A DNA stretch of 24,365 nucleotides from an uncultured bacterium (GTDB lineage: Bacteria; Spirochaetota; Spirochaetia; Sphaerochaetales; Sphaerochaetaceae), in contig CAJMOS010000034.1 in assembly GCA_905215015.1 (NCBI GenBank), forward strand, positions 1 to 24,365. The letters run 5' to 3'. The notes beneath the pieces were generated by a model, which was not told the DNA's origin, made no database searches, and worked only from the letters and a program-made list of their open reading frames with translations. Positions 1 to 7,680 of this stretch are shown here, one piece after another (position 1 is the first letter of the stretch; every line of letters starts with the position of its first letter). The translations under genes were made by a program, and so were the position numbers.

Positions 1-1117
1 GTCAGATGATGGAAGTGAGCATCAAGCAGATTTATGGCTGGGTGGCTTATGCCTGGTCAAGGAGTTCAACCTGAATTCCCCGAGCCAGCTGGCCCAGGTG
101 CTTTTCGCTGACCTGGCCATTCCTCCGGGGGCGAAGACCCGGACCGGCTTCTCGACTGCCAGCGACGTGTTGAACGAGAGGGCTGACGATTATCCGATTG
201 TCCGGCAGATTCTCAACTGGCGCCAGATCAGCAAACTGAAGAACACCTATATCGACACCTTGCCGGGAATGATCAACCCCGTCACCGGTCGGGTGCATCC
301 CCACTTTCTGCAGACCGGTACCGAGACCGGAAGGCTTGCCTGCAACAACCCCAACCTGCAGAACATTCCGGTGCGCAGCGAGGAGGGTCGCAAGATCCGT
401 TCCAGTTTCGTCGCCAGAGAGGGCTGTCTGTTCCTCTCGGCCGACTACTCGCAGATCGAGCTGGTCGTGCTGGCCCACCTGGCCCAGGACAAGGAACTGA
501 TGGCGGCCTTTCTGGAAGGGGAAGACATCCACAAGGCGACTGCGGCAAAGGTCTTTAACGAGTTTCCCGATTTCGTCACCCCAGACCAGCGCAGGATCGC
601 CAAGACGATCAACTTCGGTGTCGTCTACGGCATCAGCGCCCACAGCCTGGCGATGGACCTCCATATCACCCACAGCCAGGCGAAAAAGTTCATCGACGAC
701 TATTTTGCCACCTATAAAGGTGTCGCCGCCTACATCAAGCAGGTGCAGGACGACGCTGCCCGGACCGGCTATGTCTCGACCCTGCTCGGCCATCAGAGGG
801 AAATCAAGGAGATTACCAGCGCCAACCGGACCGAGCAGGCCAAGGCCCAGCGCATCGCCGTCAACACGACGGTCCAAGGCTCGGCCGCCGATATTGTCAA
901 GCTTGCCATGCTGCGGGTCTCCGAGAAGATGCGGCAGGAAGGCATGCGGAGCTCCTTGCTCCTGCAGATCCACGACGAGCTGATCTTCGAGGTGCCTGAA
1001 GAGGAGAAGGACGCGATGGTGAGGTTGGTCAGGGAGGCCATGGAGCATGCCTACCAGCTTTCCATCCCGCTACGCGTCAGCATCGAGTGCGCCCGTACCT
1101 GGGGGGAGATGCATTGA
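1..1117 (+). CDS. polA: DNA polymerase I, C-terminal polymerase domain (5' partial)
   Basis: Family A DNA polymerase, which fills gaps in repair and Okazaki-fragment maturation; only the polymerase domain lies in the window. Visible in order: the EFNLNSPSQL segment, the LKNTYIDTLP and TGRLACNNPNLQNIPVR substrate-binding region, motif A (ADYSQIEL), motif B (RRIAKTINFGVVYG) and motif C (IHDELIFEV) with its catalytic acidic residue. The protein ends EMH at a TGA, and coaE starts one base later. Motif A reads IELVVLAH where most bacterial enzymes have IELRxxAH. The reading frame seen from position 62 onward is open to the left edge, but the residues it encodes before EFNL do not look like PolA. 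The next frame over (MEVSIKQIYG) does, so a frame disruption near 35-58 is possible. Identity is certain; the state of the 5' edge is not. Confidence 0.96.
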   Translation, partial: SDDGSEHQADLWLGGLCLVKEFNLNSPSQLAQVLFADLAIPPGAKTRTGFSTASDVLNERADDYPIVRQILNWRQISKLKNTYIDTLPGMINPVTGRVHPHFLQTGTETGRLACNNPNLQNIPVRSEEGRKIRSSFVAREGCLFLSADYSQIELVVLAHLAQDKELMAAFLEGEDIHKATAAKVFNEFPDFVTPDQRRIAKTINFGVVYGISAHSLAMDLHITHSQAKKFIDDYFATYKGVAAYIKQVQDDAARTGYVSTLLGHQREIKEITSANRTEQAKAQRIAVNTTVQGSAADIVKLAMLRVSEKMRQEGMRSSLLLQIHDELIFEVPEEEKDAMVRLVREAMEHAYQLSIPLRVSIECARTWGEMH

Positions 1118-1118
1118 T

Positions 1119-1730
1119 ATGCTGGTTGTGGGATTGACCGGCCGCGCCTGCAGCGGCAAGAACGTGGTGGCCGACCTTTTCGTCAAGGAGACTGGCTGGC
1201 CGAGCATCGACTTCGACAAGCTTGGCTGGCCGGTTTTGGAGGAGAGCCACGAGGAACTCAAGGCGCTTTTCGGTCCTGGGTGCATTACCTCCGAAGGCAC
1301 GGTGGACCACCATATGGTCCGGGAGGCGGTGTATCGGGATCCGGTATTGCGCAGGCGGCTGGAATCGATTACCCATCCGAAGATTGTCGCCATGTGCCAC
1401 CTCTTGACCCGGCAGGCCCGGGAGCGGGGAGAGCAGGCGATCATCTGGAACGCTCCGCTTTTGCAACGCGTCCATTTGGACGAGGAGTGCGACGCGGTGG
1501 TTTTCGTCGATGCTTCGCCTGAGGTCCGTTTTTCCCGGGCCGAGAAACGTGACGGAATGAACCGGGCCCAGTTCGAGGCCCGTGAGCGCAACCAGAGCGA
1601 TGTGGATCCCGGAACAGTGTCCCCCAAGGCAAGGCTTTTCACGATTGTAAATAATGGCGGCGACGATTTGTATCTTCATCGACAAGTTGTCGAGTGTTGT
1701 GCTAAGATAGCTGAGATACGGAAGGATTGA
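1119..1730 (+). CDS. coaE: Dephospho-CoA kinase
   Basis: 203 residues. It catalyses the last step of coenzyme A synthesis, ATP-dependent 3'-phosphorylation of dephospho-CoA, in the cytoplasm. The P-loop is GLTGRACSGKN at residues 5-15. The family's acidic motif after strand 2 appears as SIDFDKLGWPVLEE, followed by the ITHPKIVA helix and the lid-like segment with AEKRDGMNRAQFEARERNQSD. The length fits the usual 200 or so. I chose the ATG one base after the polA stop because MLVVGLTG is the normal N-terminus; an upstream in-frame extension would run inside polA. It is presumably cotranscribed with polA, a gene pair I recall from other spirochaetes (Borrelia). The final P-loop residue is Asn rather than the usual Ser or Thr, which is worth noting but tolerated in some P-loop kinases. 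Confidence 0.93.
   Translation: MLVVGLTGRACSGKNVVADLFVKETGWPSIDFDKLGWPVLEESHEELKALFGPGCITSEGTVDHHMVREAVYRDPVLRRRLESITHPKIVAMCHLLTRQARERGEQAIIWNAPLLQRVHLDEECDAVVFVDASPEVRFSRAEKRDGMNRAQFEARERNQSDVDPGTVSPKARLFTIVNNGGDDLYLHRQVVECCAKIAEIRKD
1700..1708 (+). promoter_or_regulatory. Possible extended -10 promoter for the 1733 gene
   Basis: An extended -10 (TGC followed by TAAGAT) lies inside the 3' end of coaE, about 24 bases before the ATG at 1733. No good -35 is found at 16-18 bases. It could give the downstream gene a promoter separate from polA-coaE. Weak evidence. Confidence 0.3.
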
Positions 1731-1732
1731 CA

Positions 1733-2572
1733 ATGAAACAGACGGGACGTGTTACGTTGCTGGTGGTTACGACCGTTGTCGCTGTGGGGGGCTTCGCCAC
1801 GCTTTGGATGACTCGCCCGTCGATGGACAACGAGATGATCGAGGTTGCCCGTGAGCGGCAGCTCCAGCCATTGATCGAGGTCGAGGAGCCCGCACGGGCC
1901 CGGCGCACCGTGGAAGAGGATCGTCAGAGACAGGTCGAGCAACTCTATCCCTACATCCAGCAGAAGATTCTTGGCGACCAGACGATCGCCGACCATCTGC
2001 TCGGCCAGGTGGAGGCGGAGATTGACCAGAAGGTGCAGGCTGCCGTCGCCAGCCAGCTGCAAGGCGCCATCGCCTCCGATATCGCTTCCTTCCGTGATGA
2101 GGTCGCCAGCCAGCTGCAGGAGCTGAGGACATGGACCGACGACGAGATCCAGTCCAAGCTGGAAGCCTACGTCCCGCAGGCCGTCGACTCGGTGATTCCC
2201 CGCATCGTTCCTGTCGTGACCGCCGAGTTCGAGGCCCACAAGGCCGACTACATCGCTCGTCTTGCCAGCGATCTCGGACCCAACATGGAGGGCGTTGCCG
2301 AGGATACCGTCGAGGCGCAGCGTGAAGGAATCATCACCGAGGCTGTCGGGCGCGCCCTTGACGCGATCGAGCAGGACTTGCAGAGTGGCATCCTGCAGGT
2401 TCCCGAGGAGGCGCCTGCGGCCAAGGATACGGTCATCACCGCTCCTCCCTTCGAGATCCGCGAGAATCCGACCGTGCTGACCCCGGAGGAATACACCGAG
2501 CAGCGCGAGACAATCCGTAAGGAACAAATCAAGAAGGTGCTTGATTTGCTCGGCGCATCTGGCTCCAACTGA
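1733..2572 (+). CDS. Unrecognised membrane-anchored helical protein
   Basis: 279 residues; I do not recognise the family. One hydrophobic segment at about residues 7-26, preceded by a short basic N-terminus (MKQTGR), predicts a signal anchor with the rest in the periplasm. Residues 30-75 are rich in charged and Arg/Glu residues. Residues 75-240 look almost wholly helical, with heptad-like stretches and short echoes such as VASQLQ (twice). A proline-rich linker near 215-235 leads to a last charged helix (TPEEYTEQRETIRKEQIKK). I chose the ATG at 1733 because GGAAGGA lies 7 bases or so upstream; a TTG six bases earlier is in frame but lacks a suitable RBS. It follows coaE by two bases and is probably in the same operon. 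There are no catalytic motifs; a structural or envelope role is a guess. Confidence 0.82.
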   Translation: MKQTGRVTLLVVTTVVAVGGFATLWMTRPSMDNEMIEVARERQLQPLIEVEEPARARRTVEEDRQRQVEQLYPYIQQKILGDQTIADHLLGQVEAEIDQKVQAAVASQLQGAIASDIASFRDEVASQLQELRTWTDDEIQSKLEAYVPQAVDSVIPRIVPVVTAEFEAHKADYIARLASDLGPNMEGVAEDTVEAQREGIITEAVGRALDAIEQDLQSGILQVPEEAPAAKDTVITAPPFEIRENPTVLTPEEYTEQRETIRKEQIKKVLDLLGASGSN

Positions 2573-2599
2573 GCGGAATCCGGACAGTCTTTCTTTCTG

Positions 2600-3649
2600 T
2601 TATCTTTGTACGTTCGGGTCGTGGTAGTGACGAAGTTCCCCCTCGGGGGTTCGGAACGTCCATGATCCGTCATTGCCATGGCTGACAAGATAGTCCTGGC
2701 AGAGGGGAATCTTGCCGCCGCCGTGGGGAAGGTCCGAGGTGTAGACCGGCATGGCCAGCCCGCTCAACCGTCTGCGGAGTTCCTGCTCGATTTCCATGCC
2801 TTTTTCCAGCGGGACCCGGAAATAGTCGGTCCCCTCGACCAGGTCTCCCTGGAAGAGGTAGTAGGGCTTGATCCGCGCGGCGAGCAACTTGTTGCACAGC
2901 TCTTCCAAGGTGTCGACGTCGTCGTTGACCCCTCTGAGCAGCACCGACTGGTTCATGGCCGGAATGCCATGGTCGACGAATTTGGCGACTGCGGCGATTG
3001 ACTGGGGGGTAAGCTCGCGGGGGTGGTTGAACTGCACCATCAGATAGAAGGCAGCGCTCTTGTGGGAGGCGATGATCTGGATGAGGTGGTCGGTGACCCG
3101 CTCGGGCAGGGTGACGGGAACGCGGGTGCAGAGGCGGATGACCAGGTCCGGCCTGGCGGTGCGGAACATGGTCAGCATCTCGTCGATTTTCTCATCGCTG
3201 AGCGTCAGCATGTCACCGCCGGTGAGCAGGATTTCGGTCACTTCGGGATGCTTGGCGCAGTAATCGGCCGCCTTTTGGATATCCTCCCGGGTGGCCGGGC
3301 CGTGCATCGTTCCGGTGAAACGGCGGCGGAAGCAGTGCCGGCAATAGGTGGCGCAGTAGTCGGTGACCAGGAAAGCCACCCGGCTCTTGTACCGATGGAT
3401 CAGCCGGTCGGTGATGGAATGGGCGACCTCCTCGAGCGGGTCGATGTCCTCCCATGTGCGGGCCTGGTACTCATGGATGGTGGGCACCACCTGGCGCCTG
3501 ATGGGATCGTCTGGATCGTTCGGATCGATCAGATGGAAATAGTAGTCGGAGATCTTGACCGGGAGGTGCCCCTTCTCCTGAAAGGAGGCTTCGTCAGGGG
3601 TCAAGGCAAGACGTTTTTCGAGGGACTCGAGAGAACAGATGCTTTCCAT
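2600..3649 (-). CDS. epmB: KamA/EpmB-type radical SAM aminomutase
   Basis: 349 residues from the ATG at 3649. Radical-SAM and PLP-dependent lysine 2,3-aminomutase family. The cluster motif C99-x3-C103-x2-C106 (CATYCRHC) binds the [4Fe-4S] centre. LLTGGDMLTL and the GGGK near residue 313 match the family's SAM-binding and PLP-lysine regions. The NDPDDPIRRQVVPT stretch is typical of the N-terminus. The size is close to EpmB (about 340), and the extended C-terminal tetramerisation part of catabolic lysine 2,3-aminomutases is absent. With epmA and efp about 10 kb away, a role in converting alpha- to beta-lysine for EF-P is the best inference; a free-lysine aminomutase cannot be excluded. A TTG start 12 codons upstream is in frame, but it coincides with the predicted -35 hexamer, so I prefer the ATG. 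No Shine-Dalgarno is present. Confidence 0.85.
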   Translation of the reverse strand: MESICSLESLEKRLALTPDEASFQEKGHLPVKISDYYFHLIDPNDPDDPIRRQVVPTIHEYQARTWEDIDPLEEVAHSITDRLIHRYKSRVAFLVTDYCATYCRHCFRRRFTGTMHGPATREDIQKAADYCAKHPEVTEILLTGGDMLTLSDEKIDEMLTMFRTARPDLVIRLCTRVPVTLPERVTDHLIQIIASHKSAAFYLMVQFNHPRELTPQSIAAVAKFVDHGIPAMNQSVLLRGVNDDVDTLEELCNKLLAARIKPYYLFQGDLVEGTDYFRVPLEKGMEIEQELRRRLSGLAMPVYTSDLPHGGGKIPLCQDYLVSHGNDGSWTFRTPEGELRHYHDPNVQR

Positions 3650-3656
3650 GCGGTCT

Positions 3657-3685
3657 GTTGTACAGGAAAGGGGGAAAGTTTGCAA
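3657..3685 (-). promoter_or_regulatory. Promoter of the kamA/epmB gene, leaderless layout
   Basis: On the minus strand, TTGCAA (3685-3680), a 17-base spacer and TACAAC (3662-3657) are followed by 7 bases and then the ATG at 3649. Transcription would start at or next to the A of ATG. The -35 is a palindrome shared with the divergent MFS promoter. Confidence 0.6.
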
Positions 3686-3707
3686 CAGAAGCGATTTGTG
3701 CTATCAT
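3680..3707 (+). promoter_or_regulatory. Promoter of the MFS/export operon, leaderless layout
   Basis: TTGCAA (3680-3685), a 16-base spacer and TATCAT (3702-3707), with TGC directly upstream of the -10 (extended -10). Seven bases separate the -10 from the ATG at 3715, so the transcript would begin at or within a base or two of the start codon. Confidence 0.65.
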
Positions 3708-3714
3708 TTTCCCC

Positions 3715-5010
3715 ATGGTTGCACCCAAGAAAAGCCTGAAGGGCTACTATCTGACGACATTCCTGATCGGGCTTGGTTTTTTCACTGTCGGGTTGATGGA
3801 TCCCCTGTATGATACCTTCGTGCCGGTTTTCCTGCTACGCTACATCCAGAGCCATGCGCTGGTGGGCGCCATCATGACGTTGGACAACGTCCTCGCCGTC
3901 TTTCTGATTCCCCTGTTCAGCTCGTTGAGCGACCGGTTGCACACCCCCATCGGCAGACGTATGCCTTTCATCGTCGTCTGCCTTCCCGTGACGGCCCTGG
4001 CCTTCGGACTGATTCCCTATGCGGCGCTGACCCATCTGTACGCGCTGGTTTCGCTTCTCTTCATCCTGAACCTTTTCAAGCAAGCTGCCAGAGGCCCGAT
4101 TATCGCCCTGATGCCGGACATGGTTCCCGGTGACCTGCGGAGCGAGGCGAACGGAGTGATCAACACGATGGGGGGGATTGCTGCAATCGTCGGCACCCTC
4201 GGCCTTGCCCGCTTGATGAACGTGCCGGTCAAGGTGCCCGGTTTTTCCGAGCCCCAGAAAGATGTGCTTGCTTTCCCTGTCGCGGGAGTCCTCGTCGTCG
4301 TCGCATGTATCCTGCTCTTCCTCTTTGTCAAGGAGCGCAACGGCAAGGGTGATGGAAACGAGGAGGAAAGCCATGAGCCGCTTCTGCATTCCATTTCCGT
4401 CATTTTCCACGAGAAGGACAAGAGCGCGCTCTTCATTTTGCTTTCCCTGTTCGTATGGTTCCTTGCCTATCAGGGAATCCTTCCCTTTATCGGAGCCTAT
4501 TCCATCCACGAGCTAGGTACCAGCGGAGGGTCGGCGAGTCTTGCGGCCGGCATGGTCGGCATCGCCTACGCCGTGTTCGCCATTCCCTCCGGCCGGTTCG
4601 CGCATAGGCACGGTCGGGGAAAGACCATCCGCGGGAGTCTTGTCCTGGCGGTCGTCGTCCTGCTCCTTGTCTTTGTGCATGGGCGTGTTTCGCTTTCTTG
4701 GGACCCCAGTCTCAGGCTAGCCTCTTTCTGGGTGTTGATGTTCCTTTTTGGCATCTTCTGGGTCGCCATTGTCACCAACAGCTTCCCGATGCTGTGGCAG
4801 ATGTCCAGTTACGAGACGGTGGGTGTCTACACGGGGCTCTACTATTTCTTCAACCAGCTTGCCTCGATTCTCGCTCCTCCGCTGACCGGTGGCTGTATCG
4901 ACCTGTGGGGGTATCGTTCGATTTTCTTGTTTGGAAGCGTGATGATGGGGCTTGCCTACCTGCTGATGCGTCATGTGGACCGCGGAGAAGCGGAGGATTT
5001 CCATGGATAA
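3715..5010 (+). CDS. MFS transporter, SLC45/glycoside-cation-symporter-like
   Basis: 431 residues, 12 predicted membrane helices, inner membrane. After the first helix pair, SDRLHTPIGRRMPFI (residues 72-86) matches the loop-2/3 signature (DR-x-G-RR-P-x) of sugar:cation symporters and SLC45-like transporters. NLFKQAARGPIIALMPDMVP and RSEANGVINTMGGIAA are also typical. The substrate cannot be told from sequence; a sugar is the usual guess. A cytoplasmic charged loop (ERNGKGDGNEEESHE) separates the two six-helix halves. I chose the ATG at 3715 because upstream in-frame residues are not MFS-like and the promoter sits just before it; there is no Shine-Dalgarno. The stop overlaps the start of the HlyD-like gene (ATGGATAA), so the two are probably translationally coupled, which ties this transporter to the peptide-export operon. 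Confidence 0.9.
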   Translation: MVAPKKSLKGYYLTTFLIGLGFFTVGLMDPLYDTFVPVFLLRYIQSHALVGAIMTLDNVLAVFLIPLFSSLSDRLHTPIGRRMPFIVVCLPVTALAFGLIPYAALTHLYALVSLLFILNLFKQAARGPIIALMPDMVPGDLRSEANGVINTMGGIAAIVGTLGLARLMNVPVKVPGFSEPQKDVLAFPVAGVLVVVACILLFLFVKERNGKGDGNEEESHEPLLHSISVIFHEKDKSALFILLSLFVWFLAYQGILPFIGAYSIHELGTSGGSASLAAGMVGIAYAVFAIPSGRFAHRHGRGKTIRGSLVLAVVVLLLVFVHGRVSLSWDPSLRLASFWVLMFLFGIFWVAIVTNSFPMLWQMSSYETVGVYTGLYYFFNQLASILAPPLTGGCIDLWGYRSIFLFGSVMMGLAYLLMRHVDRGEAEDFHG

Positions 5011-5533
5011 CGGGACCGGGAAGCGGATTTACCGTGAGGAGAGCCTGAAGGGGCTGAATTCCCCGGAGGAATTGGATATCTATGTGGCGACCAACCGACC
5101 TTGGTGGTGGGCTCTCGGACTGGGCTTTGCCGTCCTGATCGCCAGCGCCGTCGGGTGGCTTTTCTTTGGCCACCTGCCGCTGACCGCGAGCCTGAAAGGG
5201 GTGGTTACCGACGATACCCACATCACTGCGTATGCGGACGCGACCAATTACCCCACTGGGCTGGAGGATGCGTTTGTCAGCGTCTCTCTCCTGGGCCGGA
5301 ACATTGGAACTGGAAAGGTGGTTGCCATCGACGAGCATCCCTACTCGCAACTTGAGCTGGACGAGCGGATTTCCAGCGACTGGCTACGCTCCAACCTGGT
5401 GACCAGCCAGTTCATGCGCCGTCTGGTGGTCCAGATGGACGGACCTGTGGGGGTGGGCGACGAAACGCTGTGCGATGTCACCATCACCCTCAGCGACAAG
5501 CGGCCGATCGAATACTTGATGTACGGGAGATGA
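5003..5533 (+). CDS. Short HlyD-like adaptor of an NHLM-type peptide exporter
   Basis: 176 residues. The N-terminus (LKGLNSPEELDIY, then a membrane helix at about 34-56, then FGHLPLTASLKGVV) matches the start of the HlyD-family secretion protein of NHLM bacteriocin systems. The end (GPVGVGDETLCDVTITLSDKRPIEYLMYGR) matches that family's C-terminal strand region, with its typical RPI motif. The family is normally about 400 residues or more, and the coiled-coil hairpin and most of the lipoyl-like middle are missing here, leaving about 100 periplasmic residues. The gene is intact, so this looks like a compact form rather than a fresh deletion. The ATG at 5003 is preceded by GGAGG at 4992-4996, six bases away. 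It overlaps the MFS gene by 8 bases and is followed 3 bases later by the peptidase transporter. Role inferred: accessory protein of the two ABC transporters. Confidence 0.8.
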   Translation: MDNGTGKRIYREESLKGLNSPEELDIYVATNRPWWWALGLGFAVLIASAVGWLFFGHLPLTASLKGVVTDDTHITAYADATNYPTGLEDAFVSVSLLGRNIGTGKVVAIDEHPYSQLELDERISSDWLRSNLVTSQFMRRLVVQMDGPVGVGDETLCDVTITLSDKRPIEYLMYGR

Positions 5534-5536
5534 ACG

Positions 5537-7678
5537 GTGTCGGTGGCAAGGGTTCCCCAGATCATGCAGATGGAGGCGGCAGAGTGTGGAGCGGCCTGCC
5601 TGGCCATGGTCTGCGCCTATTACGAGAAGGATATCCCGCTCAGCAAGGTGCGGCTGGATTGTGGAGTCAGCCGTGACGGTTCCAGCGCGCTGGCCTTGGT
5701 GCAGACCGCCCGCTCCTACGGTTTCGAGACCACCAGTGTCACCTGCGACCTCGCCTATCTGCGCCACCAGGCAAAACTTCCCGCCATCATCCACTGGGGA
5801 TTCGACCACTATGTGGTGTTGGACGGCTTTTTCGGGCGCAAGGCGGTGATCAATGACCCGGCGCGTGGAAAGGTGAAGGTGCCGATGGAGACGTTGGACC
5901 GGATGTTCACCGGTGTCTGCATGAGCTTTACTCCCGGTCCGCATTTCGAGAAACAGTCCAAACGCTCCAGTGTTTCCCGTTACGTGCTGGGGCGGGTGAG
6001 GCTGATGTGGAGGTCGATGGGCTTCGCTACGCTCTGCACGCTGATGACCACCATCGTCACCATCGGTTTCACCCTGATGCACAAGGTCTTCCTTGATTCG
6101 GTCCTGTCCTCAAGCCCAAACGGGTGGTTGCAGCTCTACGGAGCTGCCTTTCTCGTGCTGGTCCTTATCCAGTTTGCCATCAGCATCATCGAGAAGCTGG
6201 CGATGAGGCGTGTCCGTACCGAAATGACCATACTCGGCTCGGTACGGTTCCTCTGGTACAGCCTCTCCCTGCCTTTGGAGTTCTTCACCCAGCGCTACGC
6301 CGCGGATATAGCGGGTCGCATGGACGAGGCTGAGGAGGTGTCGTCGATCATCGCGGCATGGATCGTCCCCTTGGTGGTCAACGTGCTGATGGCGGTCTGC
6401 TATCTGTGGATCATGCTGTCCACCAGCATTCCATTGACCATCATCGGATTGGTCTGTACCGCCCTGATCCTGTTCTCCAACTTGATTTCCCGGACTTCCC
6501 GGCGCAACTATGCCGAGAACGTGGCTGTGGAGCAGGCGCACCTGCAGACCATCGAGATTGGCGGCATCAGCATGATGGACACCATCAAGAGCCTGGGCGC
6601 GGAGTCTGGCTACTTCAACCGGTGGGCCGACCGCAGGGCGTCGCTCAACCGGATTGCCGTCCACCATGTTCCGAGCGAGGTATTCTCGGCAGTGGTTCCC
6701 GAGTTCCTCCAGGGGCTTTCCAGCTTGTTGATTCTTTCTCTTGGGGTGCTCTTCGTGATGGATGGACGGCTGACGCTGGGTGTGCTGATGGCGTTCCAGA
6801 GCTTCATGAACCAGTTCATATATCCAATCGAGCATCTTATTGCCAGTCACGACAAGGTGGCGCAGTTGCATACCTCGGTAACCCGCATCGACGATATCCT
6901 CTCCTATCCGAAGGATCCTCTGCTGGCCCAGGGAGACGCAAATCGCCCATTGGTAAAATTGGCGGGGGATATCGAGTTCCAGAACTTGGTCTTTGGCTAC
7001 AACCATCTGCAGCAGCCGATTCTGCAGGATCTCAGCCTGAAGATTCCCAAGGGCAAAAGGATCGCCATTGTCGGCAGGACGGGTAGCGGCAAAAGCACAT
7101 TGGGAAAGTTGATGTTGGGGCTCTACCAGCCTTGGAGCGGCGATATCCTGCTTGACGGGGTCAGCCGTGGCGAATACCCCCGCGAGGTGCTTGCCGCCTC
7201 GATTGGCGTGGTCGACCAGGATATCAAGGTGTTCCCCGGCACACTGATGGAGAACTTGAAGTTCTGGGATCCGACCATCAGGGACGAGGCGGTCGTCCAG
7301 GCTTGCAAGGACGCGATGATCCACGACGAGATCATGCTCCGCGAGGGTGGCTATTACTGCCAGGTGGAGGAGAATGGGCGGAACTTCTCAGGTGGTCAGT
7401 TGGAGCGCTTCGAGATCGCCCGTGTTTTGGCCGCCAACCCGAGCATCCTGTTCTTGGACGAGGCGACCAACGCGTTGGACGCCGACACCGAGGGACAGAT
7501 CATGCGGAACATCTGGGCCCGCGGACTTACGACGGTCGTCATCAGCCACCGGCTCGCCGCGATTAAGGATTGCGACGAGATCATTGTCATTGACCAGGGA
7601 AGGATTGTCGAGCGGGGTACCCATGCCGAGCTCTTCGCGTCCGGCGGACTGTATTCCCACTTGGTCATGGTGGAGTAG
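5537..7678 (+). CDS. C39-peptidase ABC transporter (PCAT), NHLM type
   Basis: 713 residues. It cleaves double-glycine leaders and exports the product across the inner membrane. Residues 1-125 are a C39 cysteine peptidase: oxyanion Gln11, catalytic Cys17 (QMEAAECGAAC), His91 (DHYVVL) and Asp107 (INDPARG), all present. The stretch CGVSRDGSSALALVQTAR is characteristic of NHLM-type peptidase transporters. Six membrane helices follow (about 160-430). The ATPase is complete: Walker A GRTGSGKST near 514, Q-loop VVDQD, signature FSGGQ near 617, Walker B ILFLDEATNALD, switch His in VVISHRL. The start is GTG at 5537 with GGGAGA 7 bases upstream. It lies between the HlyD-like adaptor and a second ABC transporter, 3 bases or less from each, so one operon. 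The likely substrate is the double-glycine peptide encoded at 9918. Confidence 0.95.
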   Translation: MSVARVPQIMQMEAAECGAACLAMVCAYYEKDIPLSKVRLDCGVSRDGSSALALVQTARSYGFETTSVTCDLAYLRHQAKLPAIIHWGFDHYVVLDGFFGRKAVINDPARGKVKVPMETLDRMFTGVCMSFTPGPHFEKQSKRSSVSRYVLGRVRLMWRSMGFATLCTLMTTIVTIGFTLMHKVFLDSVLSSSPNGWLQLYGAAFLVLVLIQFAISIIEKLAMRRVRTEMTILGSVRFLWYSLSLPLEFFTQRYAADIAGRMDEAEEVSSIIAAWIVPLVVNVLMAVCYLWIMLSTSIPLTIIGLVCTALILFSNLISRTSRRNYAENVAVEQAHLQTIEIGGISMMDTIKSLGAESGYFNRWADRRASLNRIAVHHVPSEVFSAVVPEFLQGLSSLLILSLGVLFVMDGRLTLGVLMAFQSFMNQFIYPIEHLIASHDKVAQLHTSVTRIDDILSYPKDPLLAQGDANRPLVKLAGDIEFQNLVFGYNHLQQPILQDLSLKIPKGKRIAIVGRTGSGKSTLGKLMLGLYQPWSGDILLDGVSRGEYPREVLAASIGVVDQDIKVFPGTLMENLKFWDPTIRDEAVVQACKDAMIHDEIMLREGGYYCQVEENGRNFSGGQLERFEIARVLAANPSILFLDEATNALDADTEGQIMRNIWARGLTTVVISHRLAAIKDCDEIIVIDQGRIVERGTHAELFASGGLYSHLVMVE

Positions 7679-7680
7679 CG

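Noticed and set aside
2568..2600. Weak hairpin after the 1733 gene as a terminator
   Set aside because: Only a 4-bp plus 3-bp stem interrupted by a 2x2 internal loop; the tail is pyrimidine-rich but the structure is too unstable to call.
2600..3649. Radical SAM protein next to a peptide exporter as a RiPP maturase
   Set aside because: It is a KamA/EpmB-type protein (CATYCRHC, PLP-lysine GGGK motif), lacks a SPASM or RRE domain, and is on the opposite strand with its own promoter.
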